Translations under genes and position numbers: made by a program
DNA from: Pseudomonadaceae bacterium
Lineage (GTDB): Bacteria > Pseudomonadota > Gammaproteobacteria > Pseudomonadales > Pseudomonadaceae
Assembly (NCBI GenBank): GCA_030602315.1
Contig: JAUVZY010000004.1
Location: 1-64,000, forward strand
DNA length: 64,000 bases
Direction of reading: 5' to 3'
Notes under the pieces: model-generated
What the model was told of the DNA's origin: nothing
The model's database searches: none
The model's input: only the letters and a program-made list of their open reading frames with translations
Shown here: in pieces, positions 18,281-26,752 of the stretch
Position numbering within the stretch: the stretch's first letter is position 1
Layout of the letters: the number at the start of each line of letters is the position of its first letter

Positions 18281-20731
18281 TCAGGCGCCGCGCAGGCCCT
18301 GCTGCTCGCGCCAGCAGGCCTGGCAGATGCGGTACTCGCGGCTTTGCAGCGGCATCGGCTTGCCGCACTGCTGGCAACTCTTGCGCTCGCCGGTCAGGCG
18401 CCGCGCATCCTGGCGTCCGGGACGCTTGCGCCGGGCCAGCTCACGGGTGATGGCCTCGTTGAGCAGGTGGCGGTGATCCTCGCCCTTTGCCACATGGGGA
18501 AAGTGCTCGGGCAACGCGCGGGCCAGGTGCAGGTAGGTCTCCACCACATGCAGCGCGCTTTCCAGCGCGGCGAGGTCGAGGCCCAGGGCGATGCGTGGCA
18601 GCTCCACCGCCTTGCCGTCGGCGACCCGGCGCATCCACTGCCGGGCGAAGGTCGCCGCCGGGCTGTCCAGCCCGCCGCGGATGGGCGTGCAGGCGAAGAT
18701 CCAGCGCAGCCACAGGTCGATCTGCGGATCGTCGATCAGCTTGATCCACTCGGCCAGCTCATCGGGCAGTACCGAGATGAAGGCTTCGCCGTAGTTGATG
18801 TTGCGGTTGAAGGTGAGCCAGGCGCGCAGCAGGCTCGGCTCGTTCATCAGCTCGGAGATGGCGCGCAGGTGATCGATGGACGGGCGCACCTGAAATTGCG
18901 ACAGATCCACCGGCGCGTCGGCGCTGTGGAACAGCCTGCGGATGTTCTTCAAGGTCTGCGGGTCGAGCGCGGTGATGGTGCCTTCGTCGTGGTGGCCGAA
19001 GCGCCCGGCGCGGCCGCCGATCTGCTTGACTTCCTGCACGTTGAGCTGGCGATTCTGGATGCCGTCGAACTTCTCGTCGGTGTAGAAGCACAGCGTATGC
19101 GCCGGCAGGTTCAGGCCCATGCCGACCGCATCGGTGGCGACCATGATGTCCGCCTCGCCTTCGCGGAAACGCCTGGCCTGCTCGCGGCGCACTTCCGGCG
19201 ACAGCGCGCCGTAGACCACCGCCACACTCTTGCCGGTGGTTTCCAGAAGGCCCTTGAGGTCGAGCACGGTCTTGCGGCTGAAGGCCACCAGCAGCGAGCC
19301 TTCCTCGAGGTGCTTGAGGGTGGTGGAGTGGCGCGCGATCTCGACCGGGGAAAGTCGCTTGGTGCGCTTGATCAGCAGCTTGTCCTCGCACAGCGCGCAG
19401 AGGGTGCGCAGCGAAGGCTCGATCAGCGGCGGGCCGGTCATCAGGACCTCGGGCGCATAGGCGCTGACCAGCGCGTCGACCCAGGCCCAGCCGCGCTGCG
19501 GGTCAGCCAGCATCTGCACCTCGTCGACCACCACCACATCCCAGTGCTGATGGCGGAAGCGGGCGAACTCCTCGACGGTGCAGCAGAAGTGGGTGGCGCC
19601 CTCGCGGATGATTTCCTCCTCGCCGGTGACCAGCGAGCAGGGCACGCCCATCGATTCGATGCGTTCCTGATTTTCCAGCGCCATCAGCCGCAGCGGCGAG
19701 AGGTAGATGGCGTGCTTGACGCCGGTCATTGCCTCGATGGCCTGGTGGGTCTTGCCGCTGTTGGTGGGGCCGAGCAGGGCGGTCCAGCGGCGGGTCAGGC
19801 CGCGCGCCGGGTACGCCTTGTGGTAGTGAACGAAGCGCGGATCGCTTTCGAGCAGGGTGGCGAAGGCCATCTTCTCGGCATGCTGCTCTCGCGCCAAACG
19901 CACGGCGCGGCAGGCCTTGGCCGGTTCCATCTGCAACAGTTCGGTGAGCGGCTTCTGGCCGAGCAGCTTGAGGTCGAAATCCTCGGCAGCCTCGAGCAGC
20001 GCCGCGAAGCGCTGCTCGAGCGCCTCGCGGTCCTGCTGCTTGTACTGGGCTACTTCGGCCTCGCTCAGCAGATGGCCCTGGCCGGTGGGGATGCGCCGCT
20101 GCAGGTCCAGGGTCAGGTCGCCATGGCGCAGCGGCACCACATAACGCAGCTCGTGACAGACCTCGTTGAGGATGTCGATGGCGCGGGCGAGAAAGTCATC
20201 CAGGCGGGCGAGCGACGGGCGCAGCTGATCGAGCACGCGCAGCTTGTCCTCGTCGGCGAGGCGGCTAAACGGCCGCTCCAGCACCTTCAGGCGCTCGCGC
20301 ACCATCGATTCCACCGCCTGCTGCACGTTGGCCTCGAATTCGGTGGTCGAGTGGCTGTCGGCGATGGCAAAGGCCCACTCGGGCTCCAGCAGGTTCTGCA
20401 GCGAGCCGATGCTCAGCGCCTTCTCCACGCCGTAGATGTCCACCGGGCAGATGAAGTCGTTGAGGTCGCGCTCAAGCAGGCGGCCGATCAGGCTGTCCGG
20501 CGGGCACTCGCGCAGCAGCTGTTCCACGGTGGCGACGTCCAGCCCCAGCCAGAACGCCTTGGCTGCCGGGCCGATCTCGCGCAGCTGGTAGCCGCCGTAG
20601 GGTACGAACCATTTGTCCTGGTGGTGCTTCTTGGCGACAAACGCAGGAAAGCGGGCGCTGGCCCAGTCGAGAAAGCGTTGCAGTCGCTCGAGCTTGACTG
20701 CCTTGCGCTGCTTGTAACCGGGGTTGGCCAT
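18281..20731 (-). CDS. Suv3-type DExH RNA helicase with C-terminal zinc ribbon
   Basis: This 816-residue helicase closely follows the layout of mitochondrial Suv3: an N-terminal helical region of about 310 residues, then a helicase core with Walker A GPTNSGKT (residues 321-328), ATPase motif DEVQ (403-406), motif V VATDAVGMGLNLP, and motif VI QIGGRAGRFG near 560, followed by a Suv3-like C-terminal domain and a CQQC-15-CQAC zinc ribbon near residues 785-806. Suv3 unwinds RNA for degradation; a role in RNA turnover is likely but untested here. ATG 20731 has AAGG 8 nt upstream; upstream in-frame Met at 20752 is possible. It precedes the stator pair by 85 bp in the same direction. Confidence 0.86.
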   Translation of the reverse strand: MANPGYKQRKAVKLERLQRFLDWASARFPAFVAKKHHQDKWFVPYGGYQLREIGPAAKAFWLGLDVATVEQLLRECPPDSLIGRLLERDLNDFICPVDIYGVEKALSIGSLQNLLEPEWAFAIADSHSTTEFEANVQQAVESMVRERLKVLERPFSRLADEDKLRVLDQLRPSLARLDDFLARAIDILNEVCHELRYVVPLRHGDLTLDLQRRIPTGQGHLLSEAEVAQYKQQDREALEQRFAALLEAAEDFDLKLLGQKPLTELLQMEPAKACRAVRLAREQHAEKMAFATLLESDPRFVHYHKAYPARGLTRRWTALLGPTNSGKTHQAIEAMTGVKHAIYLSPLRLMALENQERIESMGVPCSLVTGEEEIIREGATHFCCTVEEFARFRHQHWDVVVVDEVQMLADPQRGWAWVDALVSAYAPEVLMTGPPLIEPSLRTLCALCEDKLLIKRTKRLSPVEIARHSTTLKHLEEGSLLVAFSRKTVLDLKGLLETTGKSVAVVYGALSPEVRREQARRFREGEADIMVATDAVGMGLNLPAHTLCFYTDEKFDGIQNRQLNVQEVKQIGGRAGRFGHHDEGTITALDPQTLKNIRRLFHSADAPVDLSQFQVRPSIDHLRAISELMNEPSLLRAWLTFNRNINYGEAFISVLPDELAEWIKLIDDPQIDLWLRWIFACTPIRGGLDSPAATFARQWMRRVADGKAVELPRIALGLDLAALESALHVVETYLHLARALPEHFPHVAKGEDHRHLLNEAITRELARRKRPGRQDARRLTGERKSCQQCGKPMPLQSREYRICQACWREQQGLRGA

Positions 20732-20815
20732 GATGGACACCTTCCTCATCAAATGACTGTCGGCGGTTGGACAGCCCCGGCCGGCGTCAGGGTTCGGCGT
20801 AGCGACGCGTGGCCG

Positions 20816-21079
20816 TCAGTGCTCGTTCGCCGCGCCGTCGAGTTCGTCCAGCGCCTCGAGATTTTGCTTGAAGGCCTTGGCGAACACATCCCGGTTGCGC
20901 GCCATGAAGATGCCGACATCCTCGGCCTGACGCTCGTCGAGCGCCGGCACGCCGCGCTGCAGGGCGGCGGTGAGCGCTTCGGCCAGCTCCAGCATCTTGT
21001 CGTGACGGTCGGCTTCGGCTTTATCCATGAACAAACGCTCCGGGTCCCGGCTGCTGCGATATACCACTTCGACGGCCAT
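20816..21079 (-). CDS. yebG: YebG-family DNA-damage-inducible protein
   Basis: This 87-residue acidic protein begins MAVEVVYRSSRDPERLFMDKAEADRHDKMLELAE, the characteristic YebG start with a short strand followed by a helix. YebG is a small SOS-regulon protein of unclear biochemical role. The family N-terminal domain is followed by a C-terminal tail, EALDELDGAANEH, that varies among species. The start ATG 21079 lies 31 bp below a perfect LexA box, in agreement with SOS control. Confidence 0.93.
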   Translation of the reverse strand: MAVEVVYRSSRDPERLFMDKAEADRHDKMLELAEALTAALQRGVPALDERQAEDVGIFMARNRDVFAKAFKQNLEALDELDGAANEH

Positions 21080-21109
21080 CTGTTACCTCAGCTCCAGTCG
21101 GTAATGTGA

Positions 21110-21125
21110 TCTGTATGGATATACA
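21110..21125. promoter_or_regulatory. LexA (SOS) box upstream of yebG
   Basis: CTGTATGGATATACAG fits the LexA consensus CTGT-N8-ACAG exactly, and its inner eight bases are AT-rich as in strong sites. It lies 31 bp before the yebG start. The divergent S4-domain gene begins 90 bp on the other side and could also feel LexA. Confidence 0.93.
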
Positions 21126-21214
21126 GTGTATCGGTTGCGCCATTATCTGCCAACCGGCCCACGCCGATGTCCTTGCGCCGCTACAATGGCGCTCCCTCCG
21201 TGCAGGTAGTTGCC

Positions 21215-21922
21215 ATGTCAGAACCCGTTCGTCTGTCTCGTCGCGTGATTGAACTCATTGGTTGCTCGCGCCGCGAGGCGGAACTGTACATCGAGGGTGG
21301 CTGGGTCAGCGTGGACGGCGAGGTGGTTGATCGCCCGCAGGCCAAGGTCACGGGCGAGCAGGTGACGCTGCTACCGGGGGCGCGGGCCGAGCCGCTGGAG
21401 CCGGTCAGCCTGATGCGGCATCAGCCCGCCGGGGACGCGGTGCCGGGCGAGGCGCGTGAGCTGTTTTCTGCCGGCGCCCGCTGGGCCGAAGACTCCACCG
21501 GCATGCGCCTGCTTGCGGGGCACTTCGTTCGCCTGGAGACGGCCTTGCCGCTGCAGGCGGGAGCCAGCGGGCTGGTGGTCTACAGCCAGGATTGGCGAAC
21601 CCTGCGCAAGCTGCGCGCAGATGCCGCCAAGCTTGAGCAGGAATATGTGGTGGAGGTCAGCGGTACGCTGGCCGAGCAGGGGCTCGAGCGGCTCAAGCGC
21701 GGCAATCCGGCCAAGGGACTGCCGCCGTGCAAGGCGAGCTGGCAGAGCGAGCAACGCCTGCGCTTTGCCCTCAAGGACCCGGCGCCTGGCGTAATCCGCG
21801 CGCTGTGCCAGAGCGTCGGGCTGAGCGTGGTGACGCTCAAGCGCATCCGCATCGGCGCGCTGTCGATGGGCAAGCTGCCGAGCGGAGGCTGGCGTTATCT
21901 GGCGCCGCACGAGCGCTTCTGA
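21215..21922 (+). CDS. S4-domain pseudouridine synthase homologue, catalytic Asp motif not seen
   Basis: This 235-residue protein starts with an S4 RNA-binding domain (residues 6-55: VRLSRRVIELIGCSRREAELYIEGG-V-VDG) followed by an RluF/RsuA-like catalytic fold (SGLVVYSQDW near 123, QEYVVEVSG near 146, a closing LCQSVGLSVVTLKRIRIG near 200). The usual RLD motif carrying the catalytic aspartate appears as RLETALPLQAGASGL near residue 107: Glu replaces Asp and the spacing to SGL is longer. It may bind RNA without modifying it. ATG 21215 is favoured over 21167 because a -10-like TACAAT at 21182 lies between the two and AGGT precedes it. It converges with the next gene across only 8 bp. Confidence 0.75.
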   Translation: MSEPVRLSRRVIELIGCSRREAELYIEGGWVSVDGEVVDRPQAKVTGEQVTLLPGARAEPLEPVSLMRHQPAGDAVPGEARELFSAGARWAEDSTGMRLLAGHFVRLETALPLQAGASGLVVYSQDWRTLRKLRADAAKLEQEYVVEVSGTLAEQGLERLKRGNPAKGLPPCKASWQSEQRLRFALKDPAPGVIRALCQSVGLSVVTLKRIRIGALSMGKLPSGGWRYLAPHERF

Positions 21923-21930
21923 CTAGCGCC

Positions 21931-22512
21931 TCAGCGGGTGATGATGCGCACCCGTCCGGCGCTGTTGCGCCGCGCCATCGATGACTTCTGGTTTTCCGCC
22001 ACGCCCGGGATGCGCGCCGGCTCCTTGGCGATGCGGCCGGCGGGGGTCGGGTCTTCCTCGCCGACGGCGGTGCTCACCGAGGTGGCATCGGGGTAGCCGG
22101 TGGTCAGCGCTTCGGTGCTGGCGGTTTCGGGGCGCACCTCGTTGCCCTGGCGCTGGTCGATGTCCAGTGCTCCGTGCGTCTCCAGCAGGGCTTCTACGGC
22201 GTCCACCGGGCCGTCGTCGGCGAGCATCACGGTGACGATGGTCGAGCCCTGCCGGATCGCATCGCGGTAGCGCAACAGCTCTTCCTCCGAGTGGTGCGGC
22301 GGGAAGATGTCGCGGAAGAACCAGCGCACCTTCTCGCCGATCGATTCGTCGGCGTCGATTCCCACGTCCACGTTGCTGCTGCGCAGGTTGTCGGGGTTGT
22401 AGGACGCCGACAGCTGGATATCCCCACTGGCAATGCCCTGTTCGAGCAGCGCCTGTTTCACCTGTTCGGCCTCGGTGTACTGACCGAAGGCGGCGATCAA
22501 TGTCTTTGCCAT
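21931..22512 (-). CDS. Hypothetical stress-type protein with N-terminal alpha-beta domain
   Basis: This 193-residue protein begins MAKTLIAAFGQYTEAEQVKQ and keeps an alternating strand-helix pattern through about residue 110 (QGSTIVTVMLADDG near 88 is a clear strand). This layout recalls the small flipping-sign domain of general-stress (YflT/GSP17M-like) proteins, but I cannot confirm the family. The last 85 residues are low-complexity, rich in E, T, P and A, ending in a basic tail ARRNSAGRVRIITR. There is no signal peptide or membrane segment. It stands alone, divergent from the sugar dehydrogenase gene and convergent with the S4-domain gene. Confidence 0.65.
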   Translation of the reverse strand: MAKTLIAAFGQYTEAEQVKQALLEQGIASGDIQLSASYNPDNLRSSNVDVGIDADESIGEKVRWFFRDIFPPHHSEEELLRYRDAIRQGSTIVTVMLADDGPVDAVEALLETHGALDIDQRQGNEVRPETASTEALTTGYPDATSVSTAVGEEDPTPAGRIAKEPARIPGVAENQKSSMARRNSAGRVRIITR

Positions 22513-22672
22513 GTGCTGCACCTCGTGGCGGTGTCGATGGCCGGCGGTGGCCCTTGCCGATTGGGCGCGCAAGTCCGGCGCCGGGTTCCCCGCAGGCGAT
22601 CGGCTGGATGAGGAACCTTCGCTTTGCCTGCGCAGTCCCGAATTCATCACTCGCCGCCTCGAGGAGCGTGCC

Positions 22673-23881
22673 ATGCAACGTTCAGTTCTTTCCGCTTCCG
22701 CCATCGCCCTGATGCTGGGCTTCACGCCTGCCCTGCAGGCGCAGTCGTCCGATACTCCGTCCACAGTCAGCAGCAGTGCCGGCCAATTGCAGGTCGAGCA
22801 GCTGGCCACGCTCGAATATCCCTGGGGCATGGCGGTACTGCCCAACGGGCGGGTACTGCTGACCGAGAAACCTGGCCGCTTGCGCATCTGGCAGGATGGC
22901 GCGCTGTCCGAGCCGCTCGAGGGGGTTCCCGAGGTGGTGTTTCGGGGCACCGGCGATGACCAGGGCGGGCTGCTGGATGTGGCCCTGGACCCGGATTTCA
23001 CGCAGAACAATCTGATCTACCTGTCGTATGTCGAAGCGGCCGAGCCGCAACCGGCGGGCATGGCGGAAACCGGTGATGCGCGCTTTGCCGACTATCTGGA
23101 CATGGATGACAACATCGTGCGCGGCGCCGTGGTGGCCCGCGCCCGGCTGAACGGCAACCAGCTCGGTGAGCTGCAGGTGATCTGGCGCCAGGAGCCCAAG
23201 ACCGTCGGTCGCGGCCACTTCGGCAACCGCCTGCTGTTTGGCTCCGATGGCATGCTCTACATCACCTCGGGCGAGCGCATGCGCTTCGATCCGGCGCAGG
23301 ACCTGTCGAGCAATCTGGGCAAGGTCGTGCGCATCCATCCGGATGGCTCGGTGCCCGAGGACAACCCCTTCGCCGATCAGGACGACGCGCGCGGGGAGAT
23401 CTGGACGCTCGGCCATCGCAACATCCTCGCCGTGGCGTTCGATGGCCAGCAGCAACTCTGGGCGTTCGAGATGGGGCCTTTGGGCGGCGATGAGGTCAAC
23501 CTCATCGAAAAGGGCAAAAACTACGGCTGGCCGGAAGTCAGCGATGGCGCCCATTACGATAAGCAGACCATTCCGCCGCATGACGAAAATGGCCAGTACA
23601 CCCGTCCGGTTCGCACCTGGACGCCGGTGGTCTCGCCGTCCGGTGCGCACTGGTATGACGGCAGCCTGTTCGGCAGCGACTGGCAGAACAGCATGCTGGT
23701 CGGCGGCCTGACATCCAAGGGGCTGGTGCGACTGACCTTCAACGGCCAGAGCGTCGCCGATGAAGAACGCATCAACCTCGACCAGCGGGTGCGCGACGTC
23801 GCGCAGGCGCAGGACGGCGCGATCTTGCTGCTGATCGACGCCGAAGAGGGCAGCCTGCTGCGCCTGAGCCCGGCGCAGTAG
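22673..23881 (+). CDS. PQQ-dependent aldose-type sugar dehydrogenase (YliI/GDH-B family)
   Basis: This 402-residue soluble periplasmic enzyme has a signal peptide (residues 1-23, ALMLGFTPALQAQ). It has the six-bladed propeller signature of soluble glucose/aldose dehydrogenases: LEYPWGMAVLPNGRVLLTEKPGRL near residue 46, GGLLDVALDP-F near 99, RGHFGNRLLFGSDG near 180, IWTLGHRNILAVAFD near 243 and GKNYGWPEVSDG near 283. Homologues oxidise sugars at C1 using PQQ, with the histidine of the GHRN segment being important. ATG 22673 follows GAGGAG and gives the signal peptide. Genes for PQQ synthesis are not in this window. It stands as a single gene. Confidence 0.9.
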   Translation: MQRSVLSASAIALMLGFTPALQAQSSDTPSTVSSSAGQLQVEQLATLEYPWGMAVLPNGRVLLTEKPGRLRIWQDGALSEPLEGVPEVVFRGTGDDQGGLLDVALDPDFTQNNLIYLSYVEAAEPQPAGMAETGDARFADYLDMDDNIVRGAVVARARLNGNQLGELQVIWRQEPKTVGRGHFGNRLLFGSDGMLYITSGERMRFDPAQDLSSNLGKVVRIHPDGSVPEDNPFADQDDARGEIWTLGHRNILAVAFDGQQQLWAFEMGPLGGDEVNLIEKGKNYGWPEVSDGAHYDKQTIPPHDENGQYTRPVRTWTPVVSPSGAHWYDGSLFGSDWQNSMLVGGLTSKGLVRLTFNGQSVADEERINLDQRVRDVAQAQDGAILLLIDAEEGSLLRLSPAQ

Positions 23882-23985
23882 CGCTTGCCACTGGCGCGCG
23901 CCGGCGGCCGCCCATCCACTGGGGCGAACGCCGGCCGTGCGGGGTTCTCCAAGCTGAACGACGACTGCCACCGAGGGAGGTGTCG

Positions 23986-24135
23986 ATGAACGCCGAGCGC
24001 AGACCGTTCGACCACGACGATGAGGAGCCCGACGTCACCATGACCGACGGTGGCGAGGGCGGGCCGGGTGAAGACCCGGATTTCGATGAGGCTGGCGAAG
24101 GCGTGGCCGAGGCGCCACGCGATGAGGAGCGATGA
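23986..24135 (+). CDS. Small acidic protein, 49 aa
   Basis: This tiny frame codes for MNAERRPFDHDDEEPDVTMT and continues to a DEER end, with about one third Asp and Glu. A strong ribosome-binding site (GAGGGAGG, 5 nt before ATG) makes translation likely. The next small gene starts one base after its stop (TGAGATG), so the two are probably co-translated. No fold or family is recognised; the protein may be disordered. Similar short acidic or charged proteins are common in Pseudomonas and often stress-related, but no function can be given. Confidence 0.6.
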   Translation: MNAERRPFDHDDEEPDVTMTDGGEGGPGEDPDFDEAGEGVAEAPRDEER

Positions 24136-24136
24136 G

Positions 24137-24349
24137 ATGAGCGAGCGTGACATTCCCCGCAAGCAAGGCATGACCCCGGCCGGCTACGACGAGTACGGTG
24201 GTGGGCCGAACCGCGACGACTCGCCGGAGAAGATGTACGAGCGTGAAGCGGAGAAGAACGAAAAGCAGGAACACCCGAGCGAGCATTCCAGTGGCGATCG
24301 CCGCCGGGTGGACCGGCGCCGCTCCGGCGGCCGCGGGGCCCAGGGCTGA
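24137..24349 (+). CDS. Small highly charged protein, 70 aa
   Basis: The product begins MSERDIPRKQGMTPAGYDEY and is made almost entirely of charged and polar residues, with an acidic-lysine middle (PEKMYEREAEKNEKQEHPSE) and an arginine-rich end (DRRRVDRRRSGGRG). It looks intrinsically disordered, and the basic tail could contact nucleic acid. GAGGAG lies 8 nt upstream of the ATG, inside the end of the preceding small gene. No family recognised. Confidence 0.6.
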   Translation: MSERDIPRKQGMTPAGYDEYGGGPNRDDSPEKMYEREAEKNEKQEHPSEHSSGDRRRVDRRRSGGRGAQG

Positions 24350-24404
24350 GCGGTCGCTCGGGTAACCTTATCGGCCTTGCCTGAGCAGGGCGGGCGGCAG
24401 TTGC

Positions 24405-24776
24405 TCAGTCGGTGCGCCAGATGATCTCGCGCTCGCCCTGGGCACCTACGCTGATCCAGCGATCGGCGTCTTCTTCGCCCTGTTCCTCCTGCCAGCCGCC
24501 GGGTGCGCAGCGGATCTCTACACCGAGTGCGGCGTGGGCAGCGCGCGCGCAGGCGAGGTCGTCCTCCCATGGCGTGGCGTCGCTTTCCAGCAGCAGGCTG
24601 TGCCATTTGCCCACCGCGCGCGGCAGCCATACGACCGGGATGCCGGCGGCTTCGCAGCGCAGCAGTTGTCCTGCGTTACGCCATTCACTGCACGGGCCGA
24701 GGGCCTGCGCCAGCCATTCGCCGACCGCATGCTGGTCGGTGTCCTTGAGATAGATTTCGATGTCGGGTTGGCGCAT
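24405..24776 (-). CDS. Conserved hypothetical protein, 123 aa
   Basis: This 123-residue soluble protein has a start MRQPDIEIYLKDTDQHAVGEWL that looks like a strand-helix unit, an aromatic middle (IPVVWLPRAVGKWHSLLLES near 46), and the segment ATPWEDDLACARAAHAALG near 67. It ends with an acidic stretch and REIIWRTD. I recognise it only as a protein of the type found beside rlmA in Pseudomonas, without known function. AAGG precedes the ATG. It follows rlmA by 36 bp in the same direction and is probably co-transcribed. Confidence 0.7.
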   Translation of the reverse strand: MRQPDIEIYLKDTDQHAVGEWLAQALGPCSEWRNAGQLLRCEAAGIPVVWLPRAVGKWHSLLLESDATPWEDDLACARAAHAALGVEIRCAPGGWQEEQGEEDADRWISVGAQGEREIIWRTD

Positions 24777-24812
24777 GGGCTTGCCTTGTGAGGGGGGGCG
24801 AAGAAGGGGCGT

Positions 24813-25616
24813 TCAGTCGCGCTGAATCCAGTCGTAACGTATCGCCACGGTAACGGCCAGTGGCTGGTCGATCACCCGGGCGCGCCGCTCGGCAGTGGCT
24901 CGCCAGCCGTGCGGGGTCATCGCCAGGAGATCGGCGCGGTCCTGGGCGGCCTCGAGCTGCAAGGTATAGCTGAGCTTTTCGCTGTGCACGAGACGCATGC
25001 CGGTGGGGATCTGCGTCAGGTGTTTTTCGTCATCATACGGGCGGACATCCTCATAGAGCCGTGCACGCAGTTCGTAGAGATGCTCGTGCGTGGGGCCGAC
25101 CCGCAGCAGGCCGCCGCCGGGCGCGAGCAGACGCAGGGTTTCCTGCCAGTCCAGCGGGCTGAACACACTGGCCAGAAGGTCACAGCTGGCATCGGCAAGC
25201 GGTATCCGCGCCATGCTCGCCACCAGCCAGCTCACCGTCGCGCTACGCCGGGCCGCGCGCCGGACCGCCTCGCGCGAGATGTCCAGCGCGTAGCCCTGCG
25301 CAGCCGGCAGTGCGTCGGCTAGCTGGGCGGTGTAGTAGCCCTCGCCGCACCCGACGTCCAGCCAGCGGCGTGGCTGGCGTTCGGCGGCCAGGGCGGCGAG
25401 GCGCGCAGCGACCGGCTGGTAATGCCCGCCTTCGAGAAACCGGCGCCGCGCCTCCACCATCTGCTGGTTGTCGCCAGGGTCGCGGCTTTTCTTGTGCTGC
25501 ACCGGCAGCAGGTTCAGGTAGCCCTGGCGGGCGCGATCGAAACGATGGCCCGCCGGGCAGGCGACACCGGTGTCATGCTCGGCCAGGGGCGCCTGGCAGA
25601 TCGGGCAGATCAGCAT
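24813..25616 (-). CDS. rlmA: 23S rRNA (guanine(745)-N(1))-methyltransferase
   Basis: RlmA (267 aa; also RrmA) methylates N1 of G745 in 23S rRNA using S-adenosylmethionine. The N-terminal zinc finger is visible as CPICQAPL with a second CPAGH (residues 4-25), followed by the family motif [12 protein letters not shown] and [17 protein letters not shown]. The SAM-binding motif [12 protein letters not shown] lies near residue 85. The start is ATG 25616, inside the last codons of dapE (7-bp overlap), so the two genes are coupled. All family motifs are intact. Confidence 0.95.
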   Translation of the reverse strand: MLICPICQAPLAEHDTGVACPAGHRFDRARQGYLNLLPVQHKKSRDPGDNQQMVEARRRFLEGGHYQPVAARLAALAAERQPRRWLDVGCGEGYYTAQLADALPAAQGYALDISREAVRRAARRSATVSWLVASMARIPLADASCDLLASVFSPLDWQETLRLLAPGGGLLRVGPTHEHLYELRARLYEDVRPYDDEKHLTQIPTGMRLVHSEKLSYTLQLEAAQDRADLLAMTPHGWRATAERRARVIDQPLAVTVAIRYDWIQRD

Positions 25617-26752
25617 GCGAGCAGACGCACCAGCGTCTGGTAGTAGATCTCGGTGAGCTGGTCGAGATCGCTCGCCAGTACCCGTTCATTGACTTGGTGG
25701 ATGGTGGCATTGACCGGGCCGAGTTCGACCACCTGGGTGCCGAGGGTGGCGATGAAGCGGCCATCGGAAGTGCCGCCGCTGGTGGAGGGCGTGGTTTCAC
25801 GCCCGGTGACCGCCCGGATGCTGGCGGCCACGGCATCGAGCAGCTCGCCCGGCTCGGTGAGGAAGGGCAGACCGGACAGCGCCCAATCGACCGACCAGTC
25901 CAGGCCGTGCTTGTCGAGGATCGCTGCGGTGCGCTGTTGCAGCGTTTCGACGGTCGATTCGGTGGAAAAACGGAAGTTGAACAGCGCCGTCAGGGTGCCG
26001 GGGATGACGTTGGTGGCACCGGTGCCGGCCGTGAGGTTGGAAATCTGGAAACTGGTCGGCGGGAAGAAGGCGTTGCCATCGTCCCAGTGTTCGGCGGCCA
26101 GTTCCGCCAGCGCCGGCGCAGCCAGGTGGATCGGGTTACGCGCCAGGTGCGGATAGGCCACGTGGCCCTGCTTGCCGCGCACGGTGAGCGTGCCGCCGAG
26201 CGAGCCGCGGCGGCCGTTCTTCACCACGTCACCGATCAGCGTGGTGCTCGAGGGCTCGCCGACGATGCACCAGTCCAGGCGTTGGCCGCGCGCGCGCAGG
26301 CGTTCCACCACCGCCTTGGTGCCGTAATCGGCTGGGCCTTCTTCGTCGGCAGTGATAAGGAAGGCAATCTGCCCGCGGTGGTTCGGATGGTCGGCAACGA
26401 AGCGCTCGACCGCCACCACCATCGCCGCCAGGCTGCCTTTCATATCCGCGGCGCCACGCCCCAGGAGCATGCCCTGTTCATCCACCCGGGCGGCGAACGG
26501 CGGGTTCGCCCAGGCCTCCTGCGGGCCGGTTGGAACCACGTCGGTATGGCCGGCGAAGCACAGCACCGGGCCCTCGCTGCCGCGCACCGCCCAGAAATTC
26601 TCGATGCCTTCGATCGGCATGGGCTCGAGCGCGAAACCGCAGGCCCCCAGACGCTGCATCATCAGGGGCTGGCAACCTTCGTCCAGAGGTGTGACGGACG
26701 GGCGATTGATCAGGGCGCAGGCCAGTTCGAGGGTGGGGGAAAGCGTGGACAT
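25610..26752 (-). CDS. dapE: Succinyl-diaminopimelate desuccinylase
   Basis: DapE (380 aa) is a di-zinc M20 hydrolase that makes L,L-diaminopimelate for lysine and peptidoglycan. Metal-site motifs are in order: [11 protein letters not shown] (near residue 66), [12 protein letters not shown] (near 97), [11 protein letters not shown] (near 133), and the late [10 protein letters not shown] (near 323) and NATIHQVNE segment with the last histidine. Length matches the family (about 375-383). ATG 26752 begins the usual N terminus ([15 protein letters not shown]). The order rlmA-dapE-ndvB recalls P. aeruginosa, except that here a hemerythrin-like gene is inserted before ndvB. Confidence 0.97.
   Translation of the reverse strand: MSTLSPTLELACALINRPSVTPLDEGCQPLMMQRLGACGFALEPMPIEGIENFWAVRGSEGPVLCFAGHTDVVPTGPQEAWANPPFAARVDEQGMLLGRGAADMKGSLAAMVVAVERFVADHPNHRGQIAFLITADEEGPADYGTKAVVERLRARGQRLDWCIVGEPSSTTLIGDVVKNGRRGSLGGTLTVRGKQGHVAYPHLARNPIHLAAPALAELAAEHWDDGNAFFPPTSFQISNLTAGTGATNVIPGTLTALFNFRFSTESTVETLQQRTAAILDKHGLDWSVDWALSGLPFLTEPGELLDAVAASIRAVTGRETTPSTSGGTSDGRFIATLGTQVVELGPVNATIHQVNERVLASDLDQLTEIYYQTLVRLLAC

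Noticed and set aside
16592..20731. Zorya-like defence system (MotA-like, MotB-like, helicase)
   Set aside because: ZorA has a long cytoplasmic tail and is well over 270 residues, ZorD is a Snf2-type helicase, and ZorC-type genes are absent. The helicase here is Suv3-type and the MotA-like protein is of plain length.
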